The notes: a model not told the origin generated them from the letters alone. A stretch of DNA of 64,000 nt from Bacteroidaceae bacterium (GCA_016280445.1 JAEEGS010000041.1:1-64000), one strand, 5' to 3'. Shown: positions 9,955 to 20,916, counted from the stretch's first letter. A program made the numbers and translations.

Positions 9955-10387
9955 CGTTCCCATTCCTCTTCAATGGCAGCGTCGCTTCCTATTAATTGGG
10001 AAAAGAGTCATCAATTCATCGGTAACGGAAGTGTCAATGAAATGGTAATGACGGTGTCATTTTTACACTTTTTTTTGTTTTCACGCTTTTCTGCACTTTA
10101 AGCTTACAAGATGCCCCTTCTAAAGAGAATTTAACTTTTTTAGCGTTAATTTGTGTTAAGAAAAATCATTTTCCTTTTGTCCTTACACAGATTTTTTAAG
10201 GATACTTCTTAAATTTGCAATGCTTTTGTGGCCGTAAAACGGCACACAAGTGTGACCAACCCAAAACCTGACACAACATCTATCACATTTGTGCTCTGGT
10301 AGTGCTGTTGTACACATATATATAATATATAGTGGAAGAGAAGTATGAATTATCTCAATTAAAAACTAAACAATATTCTAAACCTTT
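9955..10387 (+). other. Long upstream region and leader of the SusCD/FAS1 locus
   Basis: About 430 bp without a gene. It is AT-rich, with T runs, and holds the -7 box at 10210-10217. The downstream part would be a roughly 170-nt untranslated leader. I see no recognisable riboswitch, small ORF or strong dyad. The length suggests room for operator sites or a regulatory RNA structure. Confidence 0.5.
10210..10217 (+). promoter_or_regulatory. -7 box for the SusCD/FAS1 operon
   Basis: TAAATTTG matches the TAnnTTTG consensus. No convincing TTTG lies at the expected -33 distance; the nearest is at 10176-10179, about 30 bp away, so activation by a regulator is possible. Transcription would start near 10223, giving a leader of about 165 nt. 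Confidence 0.5.
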
Positions 10388-13300
10388 ATGAACAAACGCT
10401 TTTGTAAATTAGGACAGTATGCCGCTAAAGCATTCTTCCTATTTGCCATGTGCGGTACGACCTATTCATGCAAGGACGACTACGTCTTCGACGATGGAGA
10501 TCCATCGTGGCTCGGCTCTATTTATGGATATCTCGAAAGCCAAGGCAATTACACCAACTTTGTCAAGCTCATCAACGACCTGGGCTACAAGGAGGTGCTC
10601 GCTCGTACAGGTTCAAAAACAATGTTCGTTGCTGACGACGATGCTTTTGCAACCTTCTATCAGAGTAACGCATGGGGCGTAAGCAGTTACGACCAACTGA
10701 CTAAGAGTCAGAAGAAACTGCTGCTCAACACTGCGATGGTGAACAACGCCTATCTGCTCGAGATGATGTCGAGCACACCAGCTGGTTCTGGTGACAACGA
10801 CCTTCCACAAAAAGGCCAGGCACTTCGTCGTGAGACTGCTGCGGACGTGACAGACTCCGTACCTCACCTTTTTGCCGAAGACATTCCTTTCAGTTACAAC
10901 ACTGAGGACAAGGACTACTGGGCACGTTTCCGCAACAACGACAAGGGTATCTACCTTGCCCTCGACGCCAGCAATCCAATGATAACCCACTTCCTCGCCG
11001 CACAGATGGCCAAGAAGGACATCACAGATGCTGACTTCGAAATCATCACAGGACAGAAGCGCGACAAGAACGACGCATTCATCTATGACAGCAAGGTGTT
11101 GCAGCAAGACATCACTTGCCAGAACGGTTACATCAACTGCCTTGACAAGGTGCTTGTCAACCCACAGAACATGGCAGAGGTGCTGCGCACCAATGGCGAG
11201 ACAAAGGTTTTCAGCCACATGATTGACCGCTTCTCCGCTCCTTTCTACAATGCCACCTTGACAGAGCGTTACCGTCTGCTCTATGGCAACGACGTGGACT
11301 CTGTTTGGCAAAAGCGCTATTTCTCCAACCGCTCACAAGGCAACTCTGCCCTCAAGAGCGACAGGGGCACCGATCCTATCGGCAACCCCACAGGAAATAC
11401 TGTCAAATATTACCTGAACTTCGACCCAGGATGGAATGAATACTCAGCCAATGACCAAAATGCCAAGGAACAAGACATGGGTGTCATCTTCTGTCCAAGT
11501 GACAGGAAATTGATTCACTACTTCTTTGACGAGAACGGTGGTGGACACTTCCTCGTGAAAACTTACGCCCCCGACCTCGTGGCAGGCATCACTGGCGACA
11601 CCGAAGACTATGACAAGGTTTTCCAAGCTATCGACCAGATTCCACTCGACGTCATCCAGGAGCTCCTCAACAACCTGATGAAGCCATCCTTCAACAGTGC
11701 TGTGCCCAGTAAGTTCGAGACCATCAAGAACTCGGCACAAGACCCCATGTTTGACGAAGTTGACGATTACCATCGCGGCAAGATTCAGAAAGTGCTCTTG
11801 GCCAACAATGGTATCATCTACCTGATGGACGAAGTGACCACACCTGCACAATACGCAGCCGTGCTGGCACCAACTTATACAGAAACAGACAAGCAGATTT
11901 TCCGCTATGCCATCAAAGATATGGAAGTGGGTGGTACAAAACTCAACTACAATGCCTACCTGTTGGCCATGAGTTCCCGTTTCTCTTTCTTCGTCCCACA
12001 AGACGAAAATTTCTGGTATGTAGACCCACTTTCGTTCTATTCTCCAGAAGTAACGGCTGGCTCCACCACCCTCACAGGACGTGCCTACAAGTTCACTTGG
12101 GACGCCACCAAGAAAACCAACCAGTTGTCCGTGGCTTCCTACAAATATCTCTATGACCCCATCAACAAGACAGGTTCTATTGGAACACTTGTATCCAACG
12201 AGAATGTGAATGCCACATGCTACTCCAACCGTCTGAAAGACATGCTGGAGACCCACACCATCATCCACGAAGACAGCACTGCCGGTGCCATCATCAAGGA
12301 GACAGAAACAGGTGTGGAGTGCAACAAGCACTACTTCTACACCAAGAACAACGCTGTGCTGTATGTGGACAATGCCCAGCAACGTAAGGCTGGCATGACC
12401 GTGAAGGGCGGCTGGCACCTTGGCGATAACCCAAGCATCAGCGGTGCCAACGGTGACGAGTCCATCGACTACTGCACCGTCATTGGTTTCGATGACAAGT
12501 CTGCTCAAACCAACGGCTACGGTAACGGTTTCGCCTATATGATTGACGAGCCCATCATCCCAACCATTGAGTCTGTATTCTCTATCATGTACAACAACCC
12601 GAACTTCTCCAAGTTCTTCGCATTATGTCAGACCGACAATGCCGTGCTGGAAGAGATTGGCCTCAAGACTACTGCTGAAAAGGAAAAATACACCATCTTC
12701 ACCAACAACAAGGGTCTTCCATGCTATAGTTACAAGAAAGACGAGGATGGCAATTTCACCTCCGACTTTGGAAAGATTGACGGTAGTGACGCATCCAATA
12801 TCCGTTTCTTCAACAACTACCGCTACACTATCTACATTCCTACCAACGAAGCTATGGAAGAGGCAGAAAAGGCTGGATTGCCCACTTGGCAAGACCTGCG
12901 CGACATCCTCGAACTGGATCTTGAGAAGGATGAGAGAAAAGATCTGACAAACGACGAACTGAATGAACGCAATCAGCAGGTGAAAGAAATGATTGAGGTG
13001 ATGATTAACTTTGCAAAGTACCACTTCCAGGATAACAGCATCTTTGCTGACACACAACCTCTGGAAGCCACTGCATATGAAACAGCAACCCTCAACAGCA
13101 AGACTGGCACCTACCGCAAAGTGACCGTTGCTGGCAATGGTGGCAACAACCTCACCATCACCGACGCAACTGGCGTATCGCGCACTTTGACTGCAGACAA
13201 GAACTTAATTGCACGTGACTACATCACTGCCGGTAAGGCCAACGCTATCCAGAACACCATCACGACCAGTTCGTCAGCTGTCATCCACGGCATCAATGGT

Positions 13301-13402
13301 GTGCTGAACTTCACCGAGTATGAAGGAGGCAAATACAGTTCTGTATGGGAATCACCCTCTATGCACGACGCCTATTTCTCTAAGTATAGAATCACTGAAT
13401 AA
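10388..13402 (+). CDS. Fasciclin (FAS1) domain lipoprotein, 1004 residues
   Basis: First gene of the SusCD/FAS1 operon. The signal peptide ends in a lipobox TTYSC (Cys28), followed by KDDY. Lys plus two acidic residues after the Cys matches the Bacteroidetes lipoprotein export signal, so the protein is probably displayed on the cell surface. A FAS1-type segment begins about residue 38 (SIYGYLESQGNYTNFVKLI) with the typical TMFVADDDAF core. Similar patterns recur near 290, 510 and 750, suggesting several FAS1 or FAS1-like repeats. FAS1 domains mediate adhesion or ligand binding in other organisms; the ligand here is unknown. It ends 21 bp before the first SusC gene. Confidence 0.8.
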   Translation: MNKRFCKLGQYAAKAFFLFAMCGTTYSCKDDYVFDDGDPSWLGSIYGYLESQGNYTNFVKLINDLGYKEVLARTGSKTMFVADDDAFATFYQSNAWGVSSYDQLTKSQKKLLLNTAMVNNAYLLEMMSSTPAGSGDNDLPQKGQALRRETAADVTDSVPHLFAEDIPFSYNTEDKDYWARFRNNDKGIYLALDASNPMITHFLAAQMAKKDITDADFEIITGQKRDKNDAFIYDSKVLQQDITCQNGYINCLDKVLVNPQNMAEVLRTNGETKVFSHMIDRFSAPFYNATLTERYRLLYGNDVDSVWQKRYFSNRSQGNSALKSDRGTDPIGNPTGNTVKYYLNFDPGWNEYSANDQNAKEQDMGVIFCPSDRKLIHYFFDENGGGHFLVKTYAPDLVAGITGDTEDYDKVFQAIDQIPLDVIQELLNNLMKPSFNSAVPSKFETIKNSAQDPMFDEVDDYHRGKIQKVLLANNGIIYLMDEVTTPAQYAAVLAPTYTETDKQIFRYAIKDMEVGGTKLNYNAYLLAMSSRFSFFVPQDENFWYVDPLSFYSPEVTAGSTTLTGRAYKFTWDATKKTNQLSVASYKYLYDPINKTGSIGTLVSNENVNATCYSNRLKDMLETHTIIHEDSTAGAIIKETETGVECNKHYFYTKNNAVLYVDNAQQRKAGMTVKGGWHLGDNPSISGANGDESIDYCTVIGFDDKSAQTNGYGNGFAYMIDEPIIPTIESVFSIMYNNPNFSKFFALCQTDNAVLEEIGLKTTAEKEKYTIFTNNKGLPCYSYKKDEDGNFTSDFGKIDGSDASNIRFFNNYRYTIYIPTNEAMEEAEKAGLPTWQDLRDILELDLEKDERKDLTNDELNERNQQVKEMIEVMINFAKYHFQDNSIFADTQPLEATAYETATLNSKTGTYRKVTVAGNGGNNLTITDATGVSRTLTADKNLIARDYITAGKANAIQNTITTSSSAVIHGINGVLNFTEYEGGKYSSVWESPSMHDAYFSKYRITE

Positions 13403-13423
13403 TCAACTTACATGGAACGCAAT

Positions 13424-16400
13424 ATGAACAAGATTAAATTCATCATCTCATCTCTCGTGCTGTTCTTCTGTGTAAGTTCAGCAGTTGCTCAGCAACGACG
13501 CATCACCGGTTATGTCTATGACGACATGGGCGGCATCATGATGGCCAACGTTGTAGAGCGAGACAACAACAACCGTATTGTGGAAGCAGCCGTGACCGAT
13601 ATCAACGGTAACTTCTCAATGGTCATTAAAAATCCAAAAGACAGACTCGTCGTCAGTTACATCGGTTACAAGACTTGGAGCCAAGTCATCGGCAACACCA
13701 CCAAGTTCAACATCCGCCTGCAGGACAACACAACCTTGACGGAAGTGGTCGTGAAGGCAAAGCCAATGGTACAGAGCAACGGTATGACCATCCCACTCAA
13801 GGAAATCTCTGTAGCCACCCAAACCATGAACATGGATGATGTGGAAGGCCTTTCCTTCGCATCGGCCGACGAAGCCCTTCAGGGTAAAATTGCCGGTCTC
13901 GACATCATCGCCAACTCTGGTAACCTCGGTGCCGGTACTTCCATGCGTATGCGTGGTGTCAGCACCATCAATGGTTCTGCAGAGCCTCTCATTGTTGTGG
14001 ATGGTAACATTTTCGACCTGCCAGACGACGTGTCTGAAGTGAACTTTGAAGACCTCGACAACGAAGAGCAGTTCTCTACCCTCCTCTCGGTTAACCCTGA
14101 AGACATCAAGGAAATCAAGGTACTGAAGGATGCTGCTGCAACCGCCATCTGGGGTTCAAAAGGTGCCAATGGTGTGATTGAAATCACAACCCGTCGTGGT
14201 GTGACTGGTAAGACCAGGGTGAACTTCTCTTATCGTTTCTCTGGCGCTTGGGCACCTTCGGGGCTCAATATGCTCACGGGTGACGGCTATACCATGATGC
14301 TGAAGGAAGCCTATTTCAATCCTAAGCAGAACCGCGCCACATCCGACATGGTGGAGTTGAACTATGACCAATCCTACCCTGTACAATACTACAACTTCAA
14401 CAAGAACACAGATTGGGTGGATGCCGTGAACCAGTTCGGCCAAACACACAACTACTACGTGACACTCACGGGTGGTGGTGAGAAGGCCAAATTCCGCATT
14501 TCAGGCGGTTATGACCACCAGACAGGTACCATCATCAAACAGAAACTTGACCGTTTCTCCACGCGTCTTGTGCTCGACTATGATGTGTCTGACCGCATCC
14601 GTTTCTCTACAAACTTCGCACTCACCTACACCGATAACCACCGTAACTGGGACGGAAGTTCCACCGCATCTATCTTGGGTAAGGCATACAACAGCATGCC
14701 TAATATGTCCATCCACGAGTATGATCAGAACGGTGTGTTGACAGGTGACTACTACAAGATGCTGCCCACCAACCCAACAACCAACGCTGGTGGCAACAAC
14801 TACTACTCTTCTTACTATCTGAGTGACATGAAAGGAATCGGGAATCCTGTAGCCATTGCACATCAGGCTTTCAACAACCAGTCCACCTATCGTATCACGC
14901 CGCAGTTCAACCTTCAGTATAAACTGCTCGGTAAAGATGCTGATTCACACCAGTTGAATTTGAATGCCGAAATGTACATGGACATCTACAACGAGTCCTG
15001 CAACACCTACTTCCCTTCCTCACTGACAACCGACTCATGGTCTGCTGGCGTCAACAAGACGAGCAACAGCGAGTACAAGTCATTGGCACTCACCAACCGA
15101 GAGAAACTCGTGTTCATCCCACACTTCAACACGGATAAAATCTCCATGAGTATGTTGGGACAGTTTGAGTTCACCTCCGGAAACGGAACCAGCCAGAACC
15201 TGGCTCACAATGGTGTGCCAACAGGCATTAATTCATCCATCGCTGACGCCTATCTGACCTCAGCGTCTTCAGGCACCAGCCAGTGGCGCAGAGCCTCCAT
15301 GTTGGGAAGTATCCACATTGCTTTCTTCGACGGACGCTACTCTTTCGATGCCACTGTACGTCGAGACGGTTCCACCAAGTTCGGTGCAGGTCGCAAATGG
15401 GGTACATTCCCTGGTCTTTCTGCTCGTTGGAACATCAACCAGGAACCTCTCTTCGAAAAACTCACTCAAGCAATTGGCCTGAAAGAAGGTGTCATCTCCA
15501 TGCTGTCCTTCCGCCCATCATGGGGTCGCGTTGGTCGTGAACCAGGTGGTGAATACCTGATGTATAACACCTACAAGAGTTATGGTCTCTACGGCTCTAA
15601 TGGAAAAACCATGACAGCCATTTCACCAGACGGTCTCCGTCTGACAGATATCAAGTGGGCAACCACTTCCTCTTGGAACCTTGGTGCCAACTTGAACCTC
15701 TTCAACGACTTGTTGCAGTTCGACTTCAACTACTATAACAAGCAGACCAAAGACCTGCTCATGAGCGGTGTCGGCATCCCTGGTTCCACAGGATTCAATT
15801 CACTGTCTTGGAAGAACGTAGGTGGTCTGCGCAACCGTGGTTGGGAATTGTTCATGAACACAGGTAAGTTCCTGAAAAAGGGCAAGTTCTCCATGTCTGT
15901 CAACTTCAACATTGCTCAGAACATCAACACCATCACAGAAATGGATGCAACCGTGTTGGCATCTATGAACGGTGACTATTCGTACAACAATGCAGACTTC
16001 TTGAAGCGTATCCAGATTGGCAATGCCGTCGGTTCCATCTATGGTTTCCACTATCTCGGTGTTTACCGCTATGACTACGAGCACAATGGCTATACGGAAC
16101 TGTCACGAGAGACCTACGGAGACAACACTGCAGCCGCTGCTGAAGAGCGTGGTGAGAACGCCACCTTGCCAGTTGCACGTGACGCCAATGGCGCCATCCT
16201 GTACGATTCCAAGGGTAACCCACTCCACATGTACTTCAACTACGGAGGAAAGAACTATGAGTTCAAGGGTGGTGACGTGATGTATGAAGACATCAACCAC
16301 GATGGTCAAATCAACGAACTTGACATCATCTATCTGGGTAACTCTAACCCTAAGATGAATGGTGGTTTCGGTTTCAACTTCAACTATGGCCAGTGGACTC

Positions 16401-16846
16401 TCAAACTCTCGTTCAACTATCGTCTGGGTAACAGAATTGCCAACTTGGCACGTTTGAACAATGAGTCCATGCGTAGCAACATCAACCAATCGCAAGCCGT
16501 GGCTTGGCGTTGGCGCAAGAATGGTGACATCACCGAGATTCCACGTGCCATGAACGCTAACATCGGTGCATCATACAATGTGCTGGCTAGCGACCGTTTC
16601 GTGGAGAAGGGTGACTACCTCCGTCTGCAATACATGCAGTTAGGTTACTCCCTGCCCAACAAAGTCTGCAAAGACCTTGGTATCCAAAGCTTGCGTATCA
16701 GTGCTTCTGCCAACAACCTCTTCGTGCTCACCAAATATACAGGTATTGACCCTGAGGTTGGCTATGGTACATGGGGTGTTTGTATCGACAACTCTAAGAC
16801 ACCACGTGCCAAGTCATTCACAGTCAGCATAAATCTTGGATTCTAA
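13424..16846 (+). CDS. SusC-like TonB-dependent outer membrane receptor 1
   Basis: A 1140-residue SusC/RagA-family transporter. After a signal peptide ending SSAVAQ comes a carboxypeptidase-like regulatory domain (about 25-105, RRITGYVYDDMGG ... SYIGYKTW). Then follow the TonB box region (TTLTEVVV), the plug domain (ALQGKIAGLDI, MRMRGVSTINGS, PLIVVDGNIFD, SNGVIEITT-like end) and a large β-barrel ending in aromatic Phe. I chose ATG 13424; an ATG at 13412 adds four residues. It pairs with the SusD gene 23 bp downstream: SusD caps the SusC barrel and passes substrate to it. TonB and ExbBD homologues are in this window. Substrate unknown. Confidence 0.95.
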   Translation: MNKIKFIISSLVLFFCVSSAVAQQRRITGYVYDDMGGIMMANVVERDNNNRIVEAAVTDINGNFSMVIKNPKDRLVVSYIGYKTWSQVIGNTTKFNIRLQDNTTLTEVVVKAKPMVQSNGMTIPLKEISVATQTMNMDDVEGLSFASADEALQGKIAGLDIIANSGNLGAGTSMRMRGVSTINGSAEPLIVVDGNIFDLPDDVSEVNFEDLDNEEQFSTLLSVNPEDIKEIKVLKDAAATAIWGSKGANGVIEITTRRGVTGKTRVNFSYRFSGAWAPSGLNMLTGDGYTMMLKEAYFNPKQNRATSDMVELNYDQSYPVQYYNFNKNTDWVDAVNQFGQTHNYYVTLTGGGEKAKFRISGGYDHQTGTIIKQKLDRFSTRLVLDYDVSDRIRFSTNFALTYTDNHRNWDGSSTASILGKAYNSMPNMSIHEYDQNGVLTGDYYKMLPTNPTTNAGGNNYYSSYYLSDMKGIGNPVAIAHQAFNNQSTYRITPQFNLQYKLLGKDADSHQLNLNAEMYMDIYNESCNTYFPSSLTTDSWSAGVNKTSNSEYKSLALTNREKLVFIPHFNTDKISMSMLGQFEFTSGNGTSQNLAHNGVPTGINSSIADAYLTSASSGTSQWRRASMLGSIHIAFFDGRYSFDATVRRDGSTKFGAGRKWGTFPGLSARWNINQEPLFEKLTQAIGLKEGVISMLSFRPSWGRVGREPGGEYLMYNTYKSYGLYGSNGKTMTAISPDGLRLTDIKWATTSSWNLGANLNLFNDLLQFDFNYYNKQTKDLLMSGVGIPGSTGFNSLSWKNVGGLRNRGWELFMNTGKFLKKGKFSMSVNFNIAQNINTITEMDATVLASMNGDYSYNNADFLKRIQIGNAVGSIYGFHYLGVYRYDYEHNGYTELSRETYGDNTAAAAEERGENATLPVARDANGAILYDSKGNPLHMYFNYGGKNYEFKGGDVMYEDINHDGQINELDIIYLGNSNPKMNGGFGFNFNYGQWTLKLSFNYRLGNRIANLARLNNESMRSNINQSQAVAWRWRKNGDITEIPRAMNANIGASYNVLASDRFVEKGDYLRLQYMQLGYSLPNKVCKDLGIQSLRISASANNLFVLTKYTGIDPEVGYGTWGVCIDNSKTPRAKSFTVSINLGF

Positions 16847-16869
16847 CAACCGACGTAAAAGAGAAGAAA

Positions 16870-18780
16870 ATGAAAAATATCATCAAACATATAACATTCT
16901 GCGGACTGGTCTCAATCAGTGCTGGCATGGGGCTTTCTTCCTGCGAAGACTTCCTCACCATCACACCAACAGACCGAATCGTGGAAGAAGACTTCTGGAA
17001 GGACAAAAACGACCTGAACAGCGCTGTCATGGCATGCTACAAGCGCATGGTAGCCGATGACCTGCTTCGCAAGTACATCTATTGGGGCGAAGAACGTTCG
17101 GATAACTTCGACCGTTCCACTTCCACATCAGCCTCCGGTCCAGAGGCAAACATCATGAATGCCAACCTGCTGCCCACATATGGCCAGTTTGACTGGACAG
17201 CCATGTACAATGCCATTAACTATTGCAACAAGGTGTTGGCACACGGCAAGGATGTTATCCAGAACGACGAGAGTTTCTCGGAAAACAACTGGAAGCCTAT
17301 CCAGGCAGAAATCATCACTTTGCGTGCCTTGTGCCACTTCTACCTGGTGCGTACATTCGGTGAAGTGCCTTATATCACTACCGACTACAACAATGATGGT
17401 CAAATGCTCCTCTCTCCCCAGTCCACACAGCTGACTGTGCTCAACAACATCATCGACGACCTTGAATCCATCAAGGACGACGCAATGGTTGACTACGGCA
17501 ACACGGTGGAAAACAAGGGCCGCATCACCAAGAAGGCAGTCTATGCACTGCTGGCCGATGTGTATTTGTGGCGCGCATCTTACAAGGCGGGTAACAACCA
17601 ACCCTTCAAAAAAATATCGCTCGCAAAGAACTATATCGGTGAATTGACGGAGGAAGAACTTTCTTCACGTTATGAAGAGTATGAGACAACCGCTGAATCT
17701 GACTACCAGAAGTGCATCGACTACTGCGACCTCATTATCGACATGGCCTATCAGGAGAAACTCGAATACATCGAGAAGAACGGTCTGAACGTAGGTGGTA
17801 GCGCCATCGAACTTGAGTTGGAAGACCTCCTCGCTATCGAGGCAGAATCCACATCAAGAAGCAGAAAGAGTTACTACACCTCCTCCCGCACCGCTTATGC
17901 ACAGATTTTCGGCGTGGGTAATTCCGATGAATCCATCTTTGAACTTCAGGTGGAGGGAACTGACTATACCAACTCGATGGTGGGAAGTTTGTTCTACAGT
18001 CTGAATGGTAAAACCGGGTCTTTCACTGGCTCTGAGAGTCTTTTCTCAAGCATTGAATCTACACCCAACAACATCGATCCTCTATATGTTTTCACCAAGA
18101 CTGACTACCGCCGATGGGAAACCATCGTCTTTAAAGAGATTGGCCAGAACACATACGATATCGGTAAGTTCTCCAACAGCAGCGTGTCGCAGAGAAACTC
18201 AAACTCACGCACATTCTTAACAGACAACAACGCCAACGACTTGACGACAAATATGATTGAAGCCAGCAAAAGAAGCCGGCTTGACAACAACTGGATTATC
18301 TACCGCCTTTCGGAAGTGTTCCTCATGAAGGCAGAAGCCATGTCGCAGATTTACAACGACGAGGAGCACATGGCTGAGGCATTCCAATATGTACGTGAAG
18401 TTTTCAAGCGTTCGAACCCTTATGCTTACGAAGCCAGCAACGAAACTCGCAAGACCGATTCGCTCACATTCAAGAGCAATTTCGACACAGCGGACAAAAT
18501 GGAGGCTTTAGTAATGACAGAGCGTCACCGCGAGTTCGTGGGTGAAGGCAAACGCTGGTATGACCTCGTTCGCTATGCACTCCGTCGCGGCAACACCACC
18601 GACATGCTGAAGATTCTTTGCAAGAAATACACAAACAGCAAAGCCATCGAGGCAAAACTCGCTGACATGCAATCTCTCTTCTCACCCGTATATAACTCTG
18701 AAATCAAGAACAATGGTTTGTTGTATCAGAATGGAGTATGGTTTGTGAATGAGACTTCTTCAAGAACTGATGACCTATAA
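16870..18780 (+). CDS. SusD/RagB-like nutrient-binding lipoprotein 1
   Basis: A 636-residue partner of the preceding SusC. The lipobox is GLSSC followed by EDF, an acidic start typical of surface lipoproteins. The N-terminal helix TPTDRIVEEDFWKDKNDLNSAV and the segments ITLRALCHFYLVRTFGEVPYIT and RHREFVGEGKRWYDLVRY are diagnostic of the SusD family and its TPR-like helices. The 3' end overlaps an upstream in-frame ATG of the following lipoprotein gene, but the likely start of that gene is 13 bp after this stop. It is expected to bind the glycan or peptide ligand on the cell surface. Confidence 0.95.
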   Translation: MKNIIKHITFCGLVSISAGMGLSSCEDFLTITPTDRIVEEDFWKDKNDLNSAVMACYKRMVADDLLRKYIYWGEERSDNFDRSTSTSASGPEANIMNANLLPTYGQFDWTAMYNAINYCNKVLAHGKDVIQNDESFSENNWKPIQAEIITLRALCHFYLVRTFGEVPYITTDYNNDGQMLLSPQSTQLTVLNNIIDDLESIKDDAMVDYGNTVENKGRITKKAVYALLADVYLWRASYKAGNNQPFKKISLAKNYIGELTEEELSSRYEEYETTAESDYQKCIDYCDLIIDMAYQEKLEYIEKNGLNVGGSAIELELEDLLAIEAESTSRSRKSYYTSSRTAYAQIFGVGNSDESIFELQVEGTDYTNSMVGSLFYSLNGKTGSFTGSESLFSSIESTPNNIDPLYVFTKTDYRRWETIVFKEIGQNTYDIGKFSNSSVSQRNSNSRTFLTDNNANDLTTNMIEASKRSRLDNNWIIYRLSEVFLMKAEAMSQIYNDEEHMAEAFQYVREVFKRSNPYAYEASNETRKTDSLTFKSNFDTADKMEALVMTERHREFVGEGKRWYDLVRYALRRGNTTDMLKILCKKYTNSKAIEAKLADMQSLFSPVYNSEIKNNGLLYQNGVWFVNETSSRTDDL

Positions 18781-18793
18781 ATTAGCAAGAACA

Positions 18794-20899
18794 ATGAACA
18801 AGAACAATCATATCAAAAAATATTGCGGGGCCGCATTATTCATTTGTGCGGCATCTGCCGTAACGCTGAACTCCTGTACAGAGAACGTTGACGAAAGTGC
18901 TCTCTACACCTTCACAGGCGAGATGATGATTGACCACTTCGAAAATAATCCTGAGACATTCAGCAGTTACTACACCGTTTTGGGCATGGTTCATCAGAGC
19001 AAGCGTTCTCCTTCCACCATGAGGGATTTGCTGGATGCCCGTGGCAATTACACTTGTTTTGCCCCCACCAATGAAGCCATCGACATCTACCTTGACTCCC
19101 TCCTTGAAATCGGCGAGGTGGAGTCTAAGAACCTCGATGAACTTCCCGACTCAGTCGCAGAAGACATCGTGCTCAACTCTATCATTGAAAACGGTGACGA
19201 CGAAGCCTACCAGACCACGGCATTCGCTCACGATGTGCCACTCAACTTGACCAACATGAACGGGCGTTACATCACGCCATCATACGGCCTTGACGAGGAT
19301 AACAACACCATCCTCTACATCAACAAAGACTCTCGTGTGGTTGATGCTGACATCGAGGTGGAGAATGGTTACATCCATGCCGTTGACCACGTGCTATCTC
19401 CATCGAAAGATAACATCGGTGAGTTGATTATGGGCTTGGAAGACGTGAAACAGTTTGGAGAAATGCTTTCCCTGACAGGTTGGGACAAGAAAATCAGCAA
19501 GTATAGAGACCTGGAGTGGGAAGACAAGCACTACGACATTCTGGGCACAAAGTACACTTGCCGATATAACTCCGGCTATAGTGGTCGATATCCAGACAAG
19601 CGTAATTATGGCTACACCGTGTTTGCGGAACCTGATACACTCTTGGAACGCCTCGGCATCACTGACATCCCAACCCTGAAGGAGTATGTGAGAGCCAACA
19701 ACAACTTCGATGATGAAACCAATCTGGGGAATCAAACCAGTTGGGGTGATGATTATGAAAACCCCTACAACTGGCTCAACCAGTTTGTAGCTTACCACAT
19801 TCTTCCTGAAAAACTCAGCGCCAAGAAAGCGGGTGGTCTCGTGACTTTCGCCAACGAATATGGTGTCAGACTGAACGAGCGCAGAAATGAAGGTGACAAA
19901 TTCAGAGTTACTGTGAATGTCTGGGATTATTGGGAGACTGTGGGCGTTCAACGTCGTTCCCTCAAGATTACGGGCGGAAACATGAATGGCTCTCTTCAGC
20001 GCCGCATCAACCGTAAATCGGTATATAACATGACCAACTATCAAGAAGTCGCTTCCAACATCACCATTCCTGGGATCTTGATACTTGAGGAAGGTGCAGT
20101 TGAGGCCAAAAACGGATTCTTCTACCCCATTAACGACATTCTCCTTTGGACGAAGGATGTTCCAACCAAGGTGTTGAACGAGCGTATGCGATATGACGTC
20201 ACATCTCTGTTCCCCGAAATGTTGACGAATGAAATCAAACAAAACCGTGTCGACTCATGGTTCTTCCCACATGACTACTTCGACAATGTGTACGAAATTA
20301 CTGACGCAACAGAATTTGAGTACATGCCAAACACTGGATGGGAAAGTTGGGACGGCGGTTGGAGTGATTTCCAAGGCGACGAATTCAACATTCGTGGTCC
20401 TGTGGACTTCACCATGAAGTTGCCACCAGTTCCTTACACAGGTACCTACGAACTCCGTTTTGGTGTATGGATCAGTAGTAACCGTGGTATGGCACAGATT
20501 TACATGGGTAAGAACCCAAGGAACCTGCCAGCTCTCGGTGTGCCAATCGACCTCCGTGAAACGGGTGTTGGTAGAGACCTTACAGGCTGGACAGAAGAAG
20601 CAAGAATCAAAGCAACAGTGGCTGACTCAACGGCTCTATATGAAAACCAGAAAACCATGCGTAACCTGGGCTTCATGAAAGGACCGAAATATATCCAGCT
20701 CAATGACAATAAAACACAGCGCGATGGTTATGGTAGCGTACGTAAGATTATCTTCACCGGCACGCTTGAAGCAGGTGAGACCTACTGGATCCGCTTCAAG
20801 TCCGTACTCGACAACAATGCGCTTGAATTCTTCTACGACTACATTGAACTCGTTCCCAAGGCTGTCTATGCTGGCGAATACAACGAGGATATTTGGTAA
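18794..20899 (+). CDS. Fasciclin (FAS1) domain lipoprotein, 701 residues
   Basis: The start at 18794 (MNKNNHIKK) gives a normal lipoprotein signal with the lipobox LNSC; an ATG at 18749 would bury it behind 15 residues. A FAS1 domain occupies about residues 45-210: MRDLLDARGNYTCFAPTNEA, then a segment ending YIHAVDHVLSPS, the classic FAS1 end motif. A second FAS1-like unit follows (about 225-450, FAEPDTLLERLGI to FYPINDILLW). The C-terminal 200 residues form a predicted β-sandwich (YTGTYELRFGVWISSNRG) that looks like a binding module. It lies 13 bp after SusD 1 in the same operon. Ligand unknown. Confidence 0.82.
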   Translation: MNKNNHIKKYCGAALFICAASAVTLNSCTENVDESALYTFTGEMMIDHFENNPETFSSYYTVLGMVHQSKRSPSTMRDLLDARGNYTCFAPTNEAIDIYLDSLLEIGEVESKNLDELPDSVAEDIVLNSIIENGDDEAYQTTAFAHDVPLNLTNMNGRYITPSYGLDEDNNTILYINKDSRVVDADIEVENGYIHAVDHVLSPSKDNIGELIMGLEDVKQFGEMLSLTGWDKKISKYRDLEWEDKHYDILGTKYTCRYNSGYSGRYPDKRNYGYTVFAEPDTLLERLGITDIPTLKEYVRANNNFDDETNLGNQTSWGDDYENPYNWLNQFVAYHILPEKLSAKKAGGLVTFANEYGVRLNERRNEGDKFRVTVNVWDYWETVGVQRRSLKITGGNMNGSLQRRINRKSVYNMTNYQEVASNITIPGILILEEGAVEAKNGFFYPINDILLWTKDVPTKVLNERMRYDVTSLFPEMLTNEIKQNRVDSWFFPHDYFDNVYEITDATEFEYMPNTGWESWDGGWSDFQGDEFNIRGPVDFTMKLPPVPYTGTYELRFGVWISSNRGMAQIYMGKNPRNLPALGVPIDLRETGVGRDLTGWTEEARIKATVADSTALYENQKTMRNLGFMKGPKYIQLNDNKTQRDGYGSVRKIIFTGTLEAGETYWIRFKSVLDNNALEFFYDYIELVPKAVYAGEYNEDIW

Positions 20900-20916
20900 C
20901 AAAAAAAAGAAAGAAT

